Source: Pseudomonas khavaziana
GTDB taxonomy: Bacteria > Pseudomonadota > Gammaproteobacteria > Pseudomonadales > Pseudomonadaceae
Assembly: GCF_019145205.1 (NCBI RefSeq)
Contig: NZ_JAHSTT010000009.1
Span: forward strand, 170,794-234,793
DNA: 64,000 nt
Direction: 5' to 3'
Program-made: the position numbers and the translations under genes
Shown: piece by piece, positions 52,019 to 60,828 of the stretch
Position numbering within the stretch: the stretch's first letter is position 1
Layout of the letters: every line of letters starts with the position of its first letter
The notes under the pieces: generated by a model
Seen by the model: only the letters and a program-made list of their open reading frames with translations
What the model was told of the DNA's origin: nothing
Databases searched by the model: none

Positions 52019-52203
52019 GGCAAGCCCTAATGCCAGTCAGTTAAGCGGTCATCGCCTTCTGTAGGAGCGAGCTTGCTCGCGAAAAACGTCAACGATAACG
52101 CGTGTTTGCTGAATGAACGCGGCGCCTGTAAGTTTTTCGCGAGCAAGCTCGCTCCTACAAAAAAGCCTTAACTGACTGGCATTACGGCGAGCCCCCTCCC
52201 ACA
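52018..52203. repeat. Nested class B REPIN inside a class A REP (second copy)
   Basis: Class A half (GGCAAGCCCTAATGCCAGTC), arm, class B REPIN 52060-52159, opposite arm (CTTAACTGACTGGCATTA, 52167-52184) and class A end CCCCTCCCACA. It is nearly identical to 88-274, including the spacer CGGTCATCGCCTTC. Confidence 0.88.
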
Positions 52204-52227
52204 TTTGACCGAGCAGGCCTTGAGAGG

Positions 52228-53007
52228 TCAGCGGTAGACAAGGCCACCGTCGATCAACGGCGCTTGCCCGGTCATGTAGTCCGCATCCGGCCCGGCCAGG
52301 TAGGCAACCAACCCCGCCACATCCTCCGGCGTTTGCGCACGGCCCAAGGCTATCCCGTCCACGTACTTCTTGTAGGTCGCCCCCACTTCGGCCCCGGTAA
52401 TCTCGGCCATGCGCTTGTCGATCTCCACCCACATATCGGTGCCCACCACACCAGGGCAGTAGGCATTGACCGTGATCCCGGCGCTTGCCAGTTCCTTGGC
52501 CGCCGCCTGGGTCAGGGCACGCACGGCGAACTTGGTGGCCGAGTACACGCCCAGCAGCGCAAAGCCTTCATGGCCGGCAATAGAGCAGGCATTGATGATC
52601 TTGCCCTTTTGCTTGAGCGCCTTGAATTTCTTGGCGGCGGCCTGGATACCCCACAGCACGCCTTGCACGTTGATTCCGAGGGTGCGCTCGACCTGTTCCG
52701 GGCTGACGTCCAGCAGCGAGTCGATCTGCGCGACCCCGGCGTTGTTGACGATGATGTCGAAACCGCCAAGGGTCTGGTGCGCATGCTCGACCGCCGCTGC
52801 TACCTGATCACGCTTGGACACGTCGGCGATAAACACCGAGGCCTTGCGCCCCAGGGCCAGCACTTCTGCGGCCACGGCTTCAAGCTTGGCGCCATTGATG
52901 TCCACCAGGGCGATGTCGGCACCGTCCTGTGCCAGGCGCAGGGCGATGGCCCGGCCAATGCCCTGCCCGGCGCCGGTCACCAGCGCGACTTTTCCAGCAA
53001 TACTCAT
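52228..53007 (-). CDS. budC: Acetoin/2,3-butanediol dehydrogenase (BudC/ButA-like SDR)
   Basis: A 259-aa SDR very close in pattern to meso-2,3-butanediol dehydrogenase/diacetyl reductase: VALVTGAGQGIGRAIALRLAQDG, GGFDIIVNNAGVAQI, INVQGVLWGIQAAAKKF, catalytic ACSIAGHEG, YSATKFAVRALTQ, NAYCPGVVGTDMWVEID and DADYMTGQAPLIDGGLVYR. It would interconvert 2,3-butanediol, acetoin and diacetyl with NAD(H), feeding AcoABC. ATG at 53007 has GGAG upstream. An AcoR-type palindrome sits 88 bases upstream, but no clear -24/-12 promoter was found. Confidence 0.9.
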   Translation of the reverse strand: MSIAGKVALVTGAGQGIGRAIALRLAQDGADIALVDINGAKLEAVAAEVLALGRKASVFIADVSKRDQVAAAVEHAHQTLGGFDIIVNNAGVAQIDSLLDVSPEQVERTLGINVQGVLWGIQAAAKKFKALKQKGKIINACSIAGHEGFALLGVYSATKFAVRALTQAAAKELASAGITVNAYCPGVVGTDMWVEIDKRMAEITGAEVGATYKKYVDGIALGRAQTPEDVAGLVAYLAGPDADYMTGQAPLIDGGLVYR

Positions 53008-53094
53008 GACAATCTCCTGCAACGATTGAGAAAGCCTTGTCTATCGCAGATGCCCGCAGGGGCTGTCGAGGCGCAAGGGGTTTGGCGTAGGGGT

Positions 53095-53111
53095 TGAGAC
53101 GCAGCGTCTCA
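53095..53111. promoter_or_regulatory. AcoR-type palindrome upstream of budC
   Basis: TGAGACGCAGCGTCTCA, differing from the palindrome in front of acoA only at the central base. It lies between budC (-) and the TonB receptor (+), 88 bases from each start. Confidence 0.7.
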
Positions 53112-53198
53112 GCGCACGCCCGCATACCGAACGCTTGTAAAAGCTGGCCGTTATGCCTAGCTTATGCGCCCCCGCCCCGCGCTATAAGGCCCTGCCCC

Positions 53199-55349
53199 AT
53201 GGTTTTGCGTTTTCGTCCCGTCGTCAGTACACGTTTGGCTCTCGGACTGCTGCTCAGCGGCGGCATCGGCAGCAGCCTGGCCGCGGAGATTGAACTGCCG
53301 ACGGTCAAGGTCCAGGGGCAGGATGAATCCGGCTACCGTAACGAAACTGCCTCGGTGGGCGGTTTCGATGAAGCACCGTTGCTGGACACGCCGGCCTCGA
53401 TCACGGTGATCAACGCCGCCCTGATCAAGGACCAGCAAGCGCGCCTGCTCAGTGAAGTGCTGCGCAACGATGCGTCGGTGGGCGACAGCTATGCCCCCAT
53501 CGGCTATTACGAAAACTTCGTGGTGCGTGGCTTCTCGCTGAATGCGGCCAGCAGCTACAAGATCAACGGGCGTACCATCACTGGCGAGCAGAATGTCGCC
53601 CTGGAAAACAAGCAGCAGGTGGAAGTGCTCAAGGGCCTGGCCGGGTTGCAGAGCGGCATTTCCGAGCCCAGCGGCGTGATCAACTATGTGACCAAGCGCC
53701 CCGAGGATGTACGCTCGGTAACCGTCTCTACCGATGATCGCGGCAGCGGCTATATCGCCACGGACGTCGGTGGCTGGTTTGGCAGCGAGCAGCAATTGGG
53801 CCTGCGCGCCAACGTCGCCCATGAAGACCTCAATTCCTATGTGGAACACGCCAATGGCCAGCGCGATTTTGTGTCCCTGGCCTTGGACTGGAACATCAGC
53901 CCCGACGCCCTGCTGCAACTGGATGCCGAATACCAGAACAAGCAACAGCGCTCGGTGCCGGGTTACCAACTGCTGGGTGGCACCGAAGTGCCCCACGACG
54001 CCTCGCCAAAGAAACTGCTGGGGCACCAGAGCGGCGGCAAGCAGGTGGGGATCGATTCACTGAACCTCAACGGCAAGTTCGAGTACCGTTTCAGCGACCT
54101 GTGGAAAGGCAATATCAGCGCGGCGCGTAGCAAGGTGGTGATTGATGACTACAGTTCGTTTGCCTGGGGCTGTTATTACGTCAGCAACTGCAACGCCAAC
54201 ACCTTCAGCCCCGAAGGCGACTACGACATCTACGACTACCGCAGCCCCGACGACACCCGCCGTGATGATGAAGTCCAGGCGGCCATGACCGGGCTGTTCG
54301 ACACCGTCGGTCTGGGCCATGAGTTGACCTTCGGCACCAGCGCGTTTCGCCGGGTGATCGACAAGCGCGACTCGGTCAATGAATACATCGGCAGCGGCAA
54401 TATCCATCAGGATGCGCCGAGCTTCCCACCCACCGACAAGCCGCTCAATGATAGCCATCGCAACCTCGACAGCCGCCAGTACGGGTTGTTCGTCACCGAC
54501 CGAATTCGCTTCAATGAGCAATGGCAAACCATTCTGGGTGGGCGTGAAGTGCGCCTGGACGAAAAGGCTTTCGACAGGAACGGCACTGAGTCACGGCATA
54601 CCCAGCAGTATGTATTCCTGCCCCAGGCCTCGCTGATCTATAAGCCGATTGAGAACATCTCGCTCTACACCAGCTACAGCAAGGGCCTGTCCCTGGGCGG
54701 CACTGCGCCGTGGTTCGCCACCAACAGCAGCGACACCCTGGCGCCCACCACTTCACGGCAGATCGAAGCCGGGGTGAAGTACGATTGGCGCCGCATCAGC
54801 TTCGCCGCCGCGGTGTTCCAGACACGCCAGGCCTACCAGTATTCCAAGCCGGATGGCGCGGGCAACTTTACCTACGTACAACAGGGCCAGCAGAAAAACA
54901 CCGGCCTGGAACTGTCCGCCAACGGCTGGGCTACCGAGCGCCTGCAAATCGCAACCAGCGTGGCGGCCATCCGCGCACGGGTGAACGGCAGCGGCACCCC
55001 GGACTATGAAGGCCACCAGGCGATCAACGTGCCCAAGCTGCGCGCCAGCCTGTACGCCGACTATGCGTTGCCGTGGGTCAATGGGCTGGCGGTGCTGGGC
55101 GGCGTGCAATACAGCGCCAAGAAGTCGGCCAACCGCAATGGCACTGTGGAGGTGGGCGACTATGCAGTTGTCAATCTCGGCAGCCGCTACACCACCAAGG
55201 TCGATGGGTATGAAACGGTGTTTCGCCTGAGCGTCGACAACCTGTTCGACAAGCGCTACTGGCGCGACGCGGGCGAGTACATGGGCGATGACTACCTGTT
55301 CCAGGGCGCGCCGTTGACGGCGCGCTTGAGTGCATCGGTAAATTTCTGA
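53199..55349 (+). CDS. TonB-dependent siderophore receptor
   Basis: A 716-aa outer-membrane receptor: signal peptide (about 1-29, LALGLLLSGGIGSSLAAE), a TonB-box-like region (ELPTVKVQGQDE), plug domain (DTPASITVINAALIKDQQ, VEVLKGLAGLQSGISEPSGVINYVTKRP) and a C-terminal beta-barrel ending in ARLSASVNF with terminal Phe. It should import a ferric siderophore or similar ligand. No sigma/anti-sigma pair, extension domain or biosynthetic genes are adjacent. ATG at 53199; the longer frame upstream is not supported. Divergent from budC. Confidence 0.93.
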   Translation: MVLRFRPVVSTRLALGLLLSGGIGSSLAAEIELPTVKVQGQDESGYRNETASVGGFDEAPLLDTPASITVINAALIKDQQARLLSEVLRNDASVGDSYAPIGYYENFVVRGFSLNAASSYKINGRTITGEQNVALENKQQVEVLKGLAGLQSGISEPSGVINYVTKRPEDVRSVTVSTDDRGSGYIATDVGGWFGSEQQLGLRANVAHEDLNSYVEHANGQRDFVSLALDWNISPDALLQLDAEYQNKQQRSVPGYQLLGGTEVPHDASPKKLLGHQSGGKQVGIDSLNLNGKFEYRFSDLWKGNISAARSKVVIDDYSSFAWGCYYVSNCNANTFSPEGDYDIYDYRSPDDTRRDDEVQAAMTGLFDTVGLGHELTFGTSAFRRVIDKRDSVNEYIGSGNIHQDAPSFPPTDKPLNDSHRNLDSRQYGLFVTDRIRFNEQWQTILGGREVRLDEKAFDRNGTESRHTQQYVFLPQASLIYKPIENISLYTSYSKGLSLGGTAPWFATNSSDTLAPTTSRQIEAGVKYDWRRISFAAAVFQTRQAYQYSKPDGAGNFTYVQQGQQKNTGLELSANGWATERLQIATSVAAIRARVNGSGTPDYEGHQAINVPKLRASLYADYALPWVNGLAVLGGVQYSAKKSANRNGTVEVGDYAVVNLGSRYTTKVDGYETVFRLSVDNLFDKRYWRDAGEYMGDDYLFQGAPLTARLSASVNF

Positions 55350-55368
55350 TTCACCCGCCCTACAGAAA

Positions 55369-55806
55369 TTACTTGGGCATCTTGCGAAAGCCCACCGCCA
55401 GGCGGTTCCAGCTGTTGATGGTGGCGATGGCCACGCTCAGGTCGACTTGTTCCTGCGGGCTGAACTCGGCGGCCAGGGCATTGAAGTCTTCATCCGGGGC
55501 GTGGGTCTGGCTCAGCAGGGTCAGGCTTTCAGCCCAGGCCAGGGCAGCGCGTTCACGCGGGGTGAAGAAGGGGGTCTCGCGCCAGGCCGACACGGTGTAC
55601 AAACGCCGCTCGGTTTCGCCACCCTTGCGGGCGTCGGCGGTGTGCATGTCCAGGCAGAACGCGCAGCCGTTGATCTGCGAGACGCGCAGGCGCACCAGTT
55701 CGAGCAGCGGCAACTCGATGGAGAGTTTGCCGACCGCCGCTTCCAGGGCAAGCATGGCTTTCATGGCGTCGGGGGAAGCGGTGTAGAAATCAGTACGGGT
55801 TTGCAT
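55369..55806 (-). CDS. Carboxymuconolactone decarboxylase/AhpD-like protein
   Basis: A 145-aa CMD-family protein with the AhpD redox motif INGCAFCLDMHTADARK (CxxC then His), YTVSAWRETPFFTPRERAALAWAESLT and the C-terminal IATINSWNRLAVGFRK. A peroxidase-like or thiol-disulphide role is probable. Convergent with the TonB gene, 19 bases between stops. Monocistronic. Confidence 0.92.
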   Translation of the reverse strand: MQTRTDFYTASPDAMKAMLALEAAVGKLSIELPLLELVRLRVSQINGCAFCLDMHTADARKGGETERRLYTVSAWRETPFFTPRERAALAWAESLTLLSQTHAPDEDFNALAAEFSPQEQVDLSVAIATINSWNRLAVGFRKMPK

Positions 55807-55899
55807 GGTGTAGCTCCAGAACGTTGGGATTGGTGAGCAGGTTAGTCACCAAGGCGTCCTGGAGGAATAGCCAATCCGGGCGAAGAACAGGTGACCAAT

Positions 55900-57345
55900 C
55901 TACAGGCCACGCTTGCGCAGCCATTGCAGGAAACCCTTCTTCACCGGCACCACGGGCGCGTCTTCGGTCAGGGCCTGGGCGGCATGCCGACGGAAGTCCA
56001 GCAGCGCCTTCATGGCTTCGCCGATGTCATGCCGTGCGTCCAGGCAGGGCTTGAGGTATTCATTTTCGATGCGATAAAGCGTGCAGTAGGTCTTGGCGGA
56101 AAAATCCGCCAGCGCTGCCTGTTCCGACAGCACGCCGGATTCGCCGATCACCTCCCCCGGCCCCATGCGCCCGGCCTCGAACGTGTGCCCGTCCTTGACC
56201 AACAGCACCGAGACCACCCCGGATTCGATGATGAACAAGTGATCGCTGACCTCCCCCGCCGCCAGGATCATCTCGCCGGCGCGGTAGGTGTGCAGGGTCA
56301 TGTTCTGGCTGAAGGTGTCTTTTTCTTCCTGACGCAGGGTGGAGAAAATCGACGAGCGTTCAAGCAACGCCCGGGCGCCGGACACCGCTGGCGGCGTGCT
56401 GCCCTCGGTGGCAGACAACAGGCCCACGCCCGCCGCCTGCAAGTGACGGTAGGCCAAATCGTAAAGCAGGTTGCGGGTTTCGCGCTTGAGCCCCATGGCC
56501 GGTACGAAGCCGCTGATTTCATATTCCACACCGCCACTGGTCGAGGCTTTGAACGCCACGCTCGGGGCCGGTTGGGCCAGCAACGGCCGGCAGCCCTGCA
56601 TTGCCCGCTCCAGGGCCTCGATCACGGTTTGCGGGCGTGCATGGGGGCTGACTTGCAGGCTCACCGCCAGGCCGAACATATCCGCTGGGCGCGAGAAGTT
56701 GATGATCTTGGCCTTGGCCGCCAGGGAGTTGGGGATTACCGCCAGGCTGCCCTGGGAGGTTTGCAACCGCGTGGCGCGCCAGTCGATGTCGGTGACACGG
56801 CCTTCGGTGCCGTCGATGGAGATCCAGTCATCGATCTGGTAAGGCTTGGTGGTATTGAGGACGATCCCCGAAAACACGTCGCTCAGAGTGCTTTGCAACG
56901 CCAGGCCGACAATGATCGCTACCGCACCGGAAGTGGCCAGCACGCCCTTGACCGGCAGGTCGAGCACATAGGCCATGGCGGCGATGATCGCGATCAGGAA
57001 GATCACCGCGCCCATCAGGTCCTGCAGCAAGCGCCCGGTATGCCCGACCCGCTGCATCATCACCGCGCCGAGCAATACCGTCAGGGTGCGTGCGGCGAAC
57101 AACCACCAGCCGATCTGCAACGCCGTGGCGGCCAGGTGCAAGGTGGTGTCGTCGGCATAGGGCGCCGTTTGCATGGGGTTCATGCCGTCGTTGAACAACA
57201 CGACACTGAATACCGCGAAAATCACCAACCGCGCGGCGAGTTTCCAGTTGGCCAGGTCGGCGGAGATGAGACGCCACACGGCGATGTCGATAAAGATCAA
57301 CGCCACGGCGCACAGCATCGGGTGATCAGCGATAAATGAGGGCAT
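55900..57345 (-). CDS. MscS-type channel fused to a cyclic-nucleotide-binding domain
   Basis: A 481-aa protein: about four N-terminal membrane helices, then an MscS pore/beta region (LATSGAVAIIVGLALQSTLSDVFSGIVLNTTKPYQIDDWISIDGTEGRVTDIDWRATRLQT), a C-terminal MscS alpha/beta domain, and a cNMP-binding domain (about 340-450; GEVSDHLFIIESGVVSVLLV, MGPGEVIGESGVLSEQAA). The expected phosphate-binding Arg/Ala of the cAMP cassette (GE-xx-RxA) reads GESGVLSEQA, so nucleotide binding is uncertain. Known in bacteria as bCNG-like channels. A GGAG lies eight bases before the ATG. Confidence 0.92.
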   Translation of the reverse strand: MPSFIADHPMLCAVALIFIDIAVWRLISADLANWKLAARLVIFAVFSVVLFNDGMNPMQTAPYADDTTLHLAATALQIGWWLFAARTLTVLLGAVMMQRVGHTGRLLQDLMGAVIFLIAIIAAMAYVLDLPVKGVLATSGAVAIIVGLALQSTLSDVFSGIVLNTTKPYQIDDWISIDGTEGRVTDIDWRATRLQTSQGSLAVIPNSLAAKAKIINFSRPADMFGLAVSLQVSPHARPQTVIEALERAMQGCRPLLAQPAPSVAFKASTSGGVEYEISGFVPAMGLKRETRNLLYDLAYRHLQAAGVGLLSATEGSTPPAVSGARALLERSSIFSTLRQEEKDTFSQNMTLHTYRAGEMILAAGEVSDHLFIIESGVVSVLLVKDGHTFEAGRMGPGEVIGESGVLSEQAALADFSAKTYCTLYRIENEYLKPCLDARHDIGEAMKALLDFRRHAAQALTEDAPVVPVKKGFLQWLRKRGL

Positions 57346-57414
57346 CCAGGCGACTCCAGGGCGAATGCCGAGAAGATCGCATGAAATCGATAAGACGGGT
57401 ATAGCGCAGGAAAA

Positions 57415-57453
57415 AATGTGAGAGAGGGCAAGCCCCCGCCCACAAGGGTTATT
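57415..57453. repeat. Degenerate class A REP
   Basis: ATGTGAGAGAGGGCAAGCCC then CCGCCCACAAGG resembles a class A REP with several changes; lies between the pirin gene and the MscS gene. Confidence 0.5.
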
Positions 57454-57469
57454 TAAACCTACCCGGCAT

Positions 57470-58336
57470 TCAGGCGTGCATCTGCCCGAACTTGCCCGAC
57501 TGGAAATCGGCGAACGCCTGGTGGATCTCCTGCTCGGTGTTCATCACGAACGGACCGTGGCCGACGATGGGCTCGTCGATGGGTTCGCCGCTGAGGAGCA
57601 ACACCTTGGCGTCGTCATTCGACTCCAGGGTGAGCTGGTCACCGTCACGCTCGAACAGCGCCAGCTGCCCTTGGCGCGCAACTTCCTCGCCATTGACCAG
57701 CACAGTGCCACTGAGGATCACCAGCGCCGTATTACGCCCGGCGTGCAGGTCCAATGTGACCGCCTTATTGGCATTGAGGCGCAAGTCCCACACGTCAATC
57801 GGCGTGAAGGTATGGGCCGGGCCATGAGCACCAGCGAATTCACCAGCGATCAGGCGCAGGTTGCCAGCGTCGTTCGCCAGTGGCAGCACCGGAATATCGC
57901 CATCGACGATGGTCTGGTAGCCGGCATCGGCCATTTTGTCCTTGGCCGGCAGGTTGACCCACAGTTGCACCATTTCCAGCGCCCCGCCGCGACGGGCGAA
58001 ATCCTGGGAGTGGAACTCCTCGTGGAGAATGCCCTTGGCCGCGGTCATCCATTGCACATCGCCGGGGCCGATCTTGCCGCCGGCACCGGTGGAATCGCGG
58101 TGCTCGACTTCGCCGTCGTACACGATAGTCACGGTTTCAAAGCCGCGATGCGGGTGTTGACCGACGCCACGGCGCTGTTCGGTGGGCGTGAATTCGGCCG
58201 GCCCGGCGTGGTCCAGCAACAGGAATGGGCTGATGTGCTTGCCCATGGTGTCGTAGGAAAACAAAGTGCGTACCGGGAAGCCATCGCCGACCCAGTGGGC
58301 GCGAGGGCTGGTGTAGATACCAATCAGCTTTTTCAT
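57470..58336 (-). CDS. Pirin family protein
   Basis: A 288-aa two-cupin pirin: metal ligands in HPHRGFETVTIVYDGEVEHRD and AKGILHEEFHSQD, with the second cupin LRLNANKAVTLDLHAGRNTALVILSG. Bacterial pirins bind Fe and may have quercetin 2,3-dioxygenase activity or modulate metabolic enzymes. ATG at 58336 follows a good GGAGGT; the earlier frame is rejected. Confidence 0.92.
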   Translation of the reverse strand: MKKLIGIYTSPRAHWVGDGFPVRTLFSYDTMGKHISPFLLLDHAGPAEFTPTEQRRGVGQHPHRGFETVTIVYDGEVEHRDSTGAGGKIGPGDVQWMTAAKGILHEEFHSQDFARRGGALEMVQLWVNLPAKDKMADAGYQTIVDGDIPVLPLANDAGNLRLIAGEFAGAHGPAHTFTPIDVWDLRLNANKAVTLDLHAGRNTALVILSGTVLVNGEEVARQGQLALFERDGDQLTLESNDDAKVLLLSGEPIDEPIVGHGPFVMNTEQEIHQAFADFQSGKFGQMHA

Positions 58337-58411
58337 GTGTACCTCCAAAGTGGGTACACAATAAATCGCCTCATCCCTGAGCACTAGACGGCAAAACCGG
58401 CCCTGATCGTT

Positions 58412-59617
58412 CTATGTATAGGACAATGCTTTAACCTGACGCTGACGCAACAGCTGGAATGCAATAAAGGCTGACAGCGCAAACCCGGCTTGAATCATCA
58501 CCATCGGTGCAGCACTGCCATCGCGCAGCTGGCTCAACAGCAAACCGCTGCAGGTGGCACCGAACATCTGCGCGAACCCCATCAGCCCCGCCGCCAAACC
58601 GGCACGATGTGCGTTGGGCATCACCGCGCCGGTAACTGCGCCTGGCAACACCAGGCCACCGCCGAGGGTGACCAGGGCAATGGGCACGTCCAGCCCCACC
58701 ACCGACAGCCCGAACAGTGCGTAAATCACCAGCGCTGCCACCCCGCCGAGCGCGACCATTGTCACGCCCATCGCCACAATCCGCTGCGGCCCCAGGCGTT
58801 GGATATTACGCCGGGTATAGGTGGAACCCACGATCAGCATCGACACGATCAACCCGAAGTTGAGGCCGTACTCCAGGCTGCTGAACCCCAGCAGGTTGAT
58901 AAACACCGCCGAGGAACCGGCGATCACCGCAAACATCGCGCCGTAGGTGCAGGCCAGGGCCACGGCATAGGCCCGGTACTGGCGGCCCTTGAGCAAGTCC
59001 AGGTATTGCCCGCCGAGGGTACGCCAGTGCGCGGCCTTGGGATCGAGGTGGTGGTTGCTCTCGCGAAAGAACAGCAGCGCCAGCACCAGCACCAGGCTGC
59101 CGATCACCAACGCCAGGCTGATCGGTGCGCGCCAACCCAGTAGCTTGATCAACAGGCCGCCAAGCATCGGCGCAACGACGATGGCATACAGCATGCCGAT
59201 CATGGTCAGCGCCAGGGCCGGGCCCGCCTCGGCTTTCCACACATCCCGCACCACCGTGCGGGCCAACACCAACGCGGCGCAGGCGCCCAGGCCCTGGAAC
59301 ACGCGGGCGAGGATAAATTGCTGGATATCGCTGACCAGCAGCATCGATAGCGTGGCCAGCACATACAACGCCAGGCCGGCGATCAATACCGGGCGTCGGC
59401 CGATACGGTCCGACAGCGGCCCGAACAGCAACTGCCCCAGGCCAAAGGCACCGACAAACGCCGACAGCGCCAGCAGTGCCGAGCCCACCGGCGCCGCCAG
59501 CGCCTGCTCGATGGCGCCCAGGCCCGGAATGATCAACTGGGTCGAGACTTCACCCAAGGCTGTGAGGGCAACCAGTAATAACAACAAGCTGCGTGAAGGT
59601 GCCGGGGCGATTGCCAT
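58412..59617 (-). CDS. MFS drug exporter, Bcr/CflA family
   Basis: A 401-aa, 12-helix DHA1 exporter: EVSTQLIIPGLGAIEQAL, motif A GPLSDRIGRRPVLIAG, ARVFQGLGACAALVLARTVVRD (motif C region) and PMLGGLLIKLLGWR. Probably exports antibiotics or sulfonamide-like compounds. Divergent from the RND pump with a shared 102-bp region that carries an AT-rich palindrome, so both efflux systems may be co-regulated. Confidence 0.9.
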   Translation of the reverse strand: MAIAPAPSRSLLLLLVALTALGEVSTQLIIPGLGAIEQALAAPVGSALLALSAFVGAFGLGQLLFGPLSDRIGRRPVLIAGLALYVLATLSMLLVSDIQQFILARVFQGLGACAALVLARTVVRDVWKAEAGPALALTMIGMLYAIVVAPMLGGLLIKLLGWRAPISLALVIGSLVLVLALLFFRESNHHLDPKAAHWRTLGGQYLDLLKGRQYRAYAVALACTYGAMFAVIAGSSAVFINLLGFSSLEYGLNFGLIVSMLIVGSTYTRRNIQRLGPQRIVAMGVTMVALGGVAALVIYALFGLSVVGLDVPIALVTLGGGLVLPGAVTGAVMPNAHRAGLAAGLMGFAQMFGATCSGLLLSQLRDGSAAPMVMIQAGFALSAFIAFQLLRQRQVKALSYT

Positions 59618-59667
59618 GGGGATTATCCGGGGGCTGGATTAATTTATATTTCGACCATAATATGCGT

Positions 59668-59691
59668 AAAAAATTATGTCCATAATTTTTT
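59668..59691. promoter_or_regulatory. AT-rich palindromic operator between the two efflux loci
   Basis: AAAAAATTATG, spacer TC, then the exact reverse complement: 11-bp perfect arms. A second, looser CCATAATATG is at 59655-59664. Placed between the MFS (-) and RND (+) starts, as for a TetR/MarR-type repressor; the regulator gene is not in the window. Confidence 0.6.
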
Positions 59692-59719
59692 GCCCGATGG
59701 TTACCCCCTGGAGCCCGCC

Positions 59720-60826
59720 ATGCCCCCTCTCCCCCTGCGTCTTCTCACGCCCCTGGCCCTGTTGATGGTGCTCGGTGGCTGCCACAGCCAAGCTGACAAC
59801 GCCGCTCAAGCGCCGCAGCCACGTCCCGTATTGGCGGCCACCGTTGAAGCCGCCGGCACCCAGCAAAGCGCATATACCGGTGTGGTCGCTGCCCGCACCG
59901 AAAGCGACCTGGGCTTCCGGGTCAGTGGCAAGGTGATTGAGCGCAAGGTCGACCCCGGCCAGCGCGTTGCCCGTGGCGATACCTTGCTGGTGCTGGACAT
60001 CGGCGACTTCGAACTGGCGCTGCGCTCGGCCAAGAATCGCGTCAACGCCGCCCAGGCCCAGCTGCGCCAACGCCGCGACGATGAAAACCGCTACCAGCGC
60101 CTGGCCAGTACCGGCGCAGTGTCACGACAAATCTTCGACCAGTCGGCCACCAACCTGCGTGTTGCCGAGGCGGAACTGGCCGCGGCGCAATCGGATGCCA
60201 GCCAGATCGAAAACCGCCGCACCTACTCGGTGCTCAAGGCCGACGGCGACGGCATCATCACCGACGTGCGAGCCGATCGCGGCCAAGTGGTGGCCGAAGG
60301 GCAAATCGTCGCGCGCCTGGCCCACGACGGCGCCCGTGAAGCCATCGTCAACCTGCCGGAAAACCAGCGCGGCCTGGCCGCGCAAAAAGCCCTGGCCTTT
60401 CCCTTCGGCGCCCCCGACCAGGCCGTGGCCGCAAGCCTGCGCGAGCTGTCCGCCAGCGCCGACCCCATCACCCGCACCTACCGCGCCCGCTATGTGTTGC
60501 ACGGCGCCGTCGAGCGTTTCGCGCTCGGTTCCACCATCACCGTACGCCTGCAAGGCAACGGCCAGGCCGCGCAAACCCGCGTGCCGATTGGCGCATTGCA
60601 GGACGCAGGCCAAGGCCCCGGCGTGTGGCTGATCGGCGATGACAACACACTGACCTTCGCGCCGGTGAAAGTCGCCCGCCTCGGCCAGGAAGACGCCTTG
60701 CTCGACAGCGGCGTGACAGCGGGGCAAACCATCGTCGCCCTGGGTGCGCACCTGCTGCACAGCGGTGACAAGGTACGCTTGCTGCCCGCCCAGGCCCTGA
60801 CCCTCAACCGCAAGCAGGACCAATAA
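59720..60826 (+). CDS. RND efflux periplasmic adaptor (membrane fusion) lipoprotein
   Basis: A 368-aa HlyD/MFP adaptor: lipobox LMVLGGC, YTGVVAARTESDLGFRVSGKVIERKVDPGQRV (lipoyl domain), an alpha hairpin (VNAAQAQLRQRRDDENRYQRL...AEAELAAAQSD) and DGIITDVRADRGQVV. Connects the permease at 60829 to an outer-membrane channel. TGGAG precedes the ATG. The permease begins 2 bases after its stop. No outer-membrane factor gene is seen before the window ends. Confidence 0.93.
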   Translation: MPPLPLRLLTPLALLMVLGGCHSQADNAAQAPQPRPVLAATVEAAGTQQSAYTGVVAARTESDLGFRVSGKVIERKVDPGQRVARGDTLLVLDIGDFELALRSAKNRVNAAQAQLRQRRDDENRYQRLASTGAVSRQIFDQSATNLRVAEAELAAAQSDASQIENRRTYSVLKADGDGIITDVRADRGQVVAEGQIVARLAHDGAREAIVNLPENQRGLAAQKALAFPFGAPDQAVAASLRELSASADPITRTYRARYVLHGAVERFALGSTITVRLQGNGQAAQTRVPIGALQDAGQGPGVWLIGDDNTLTFAPVKVARLGQEDALLDSGVTAGQTIVALGAHLLHSGDKVRLLPAQALTLNRKQDQ

Positions 60827-60828
60827 CC

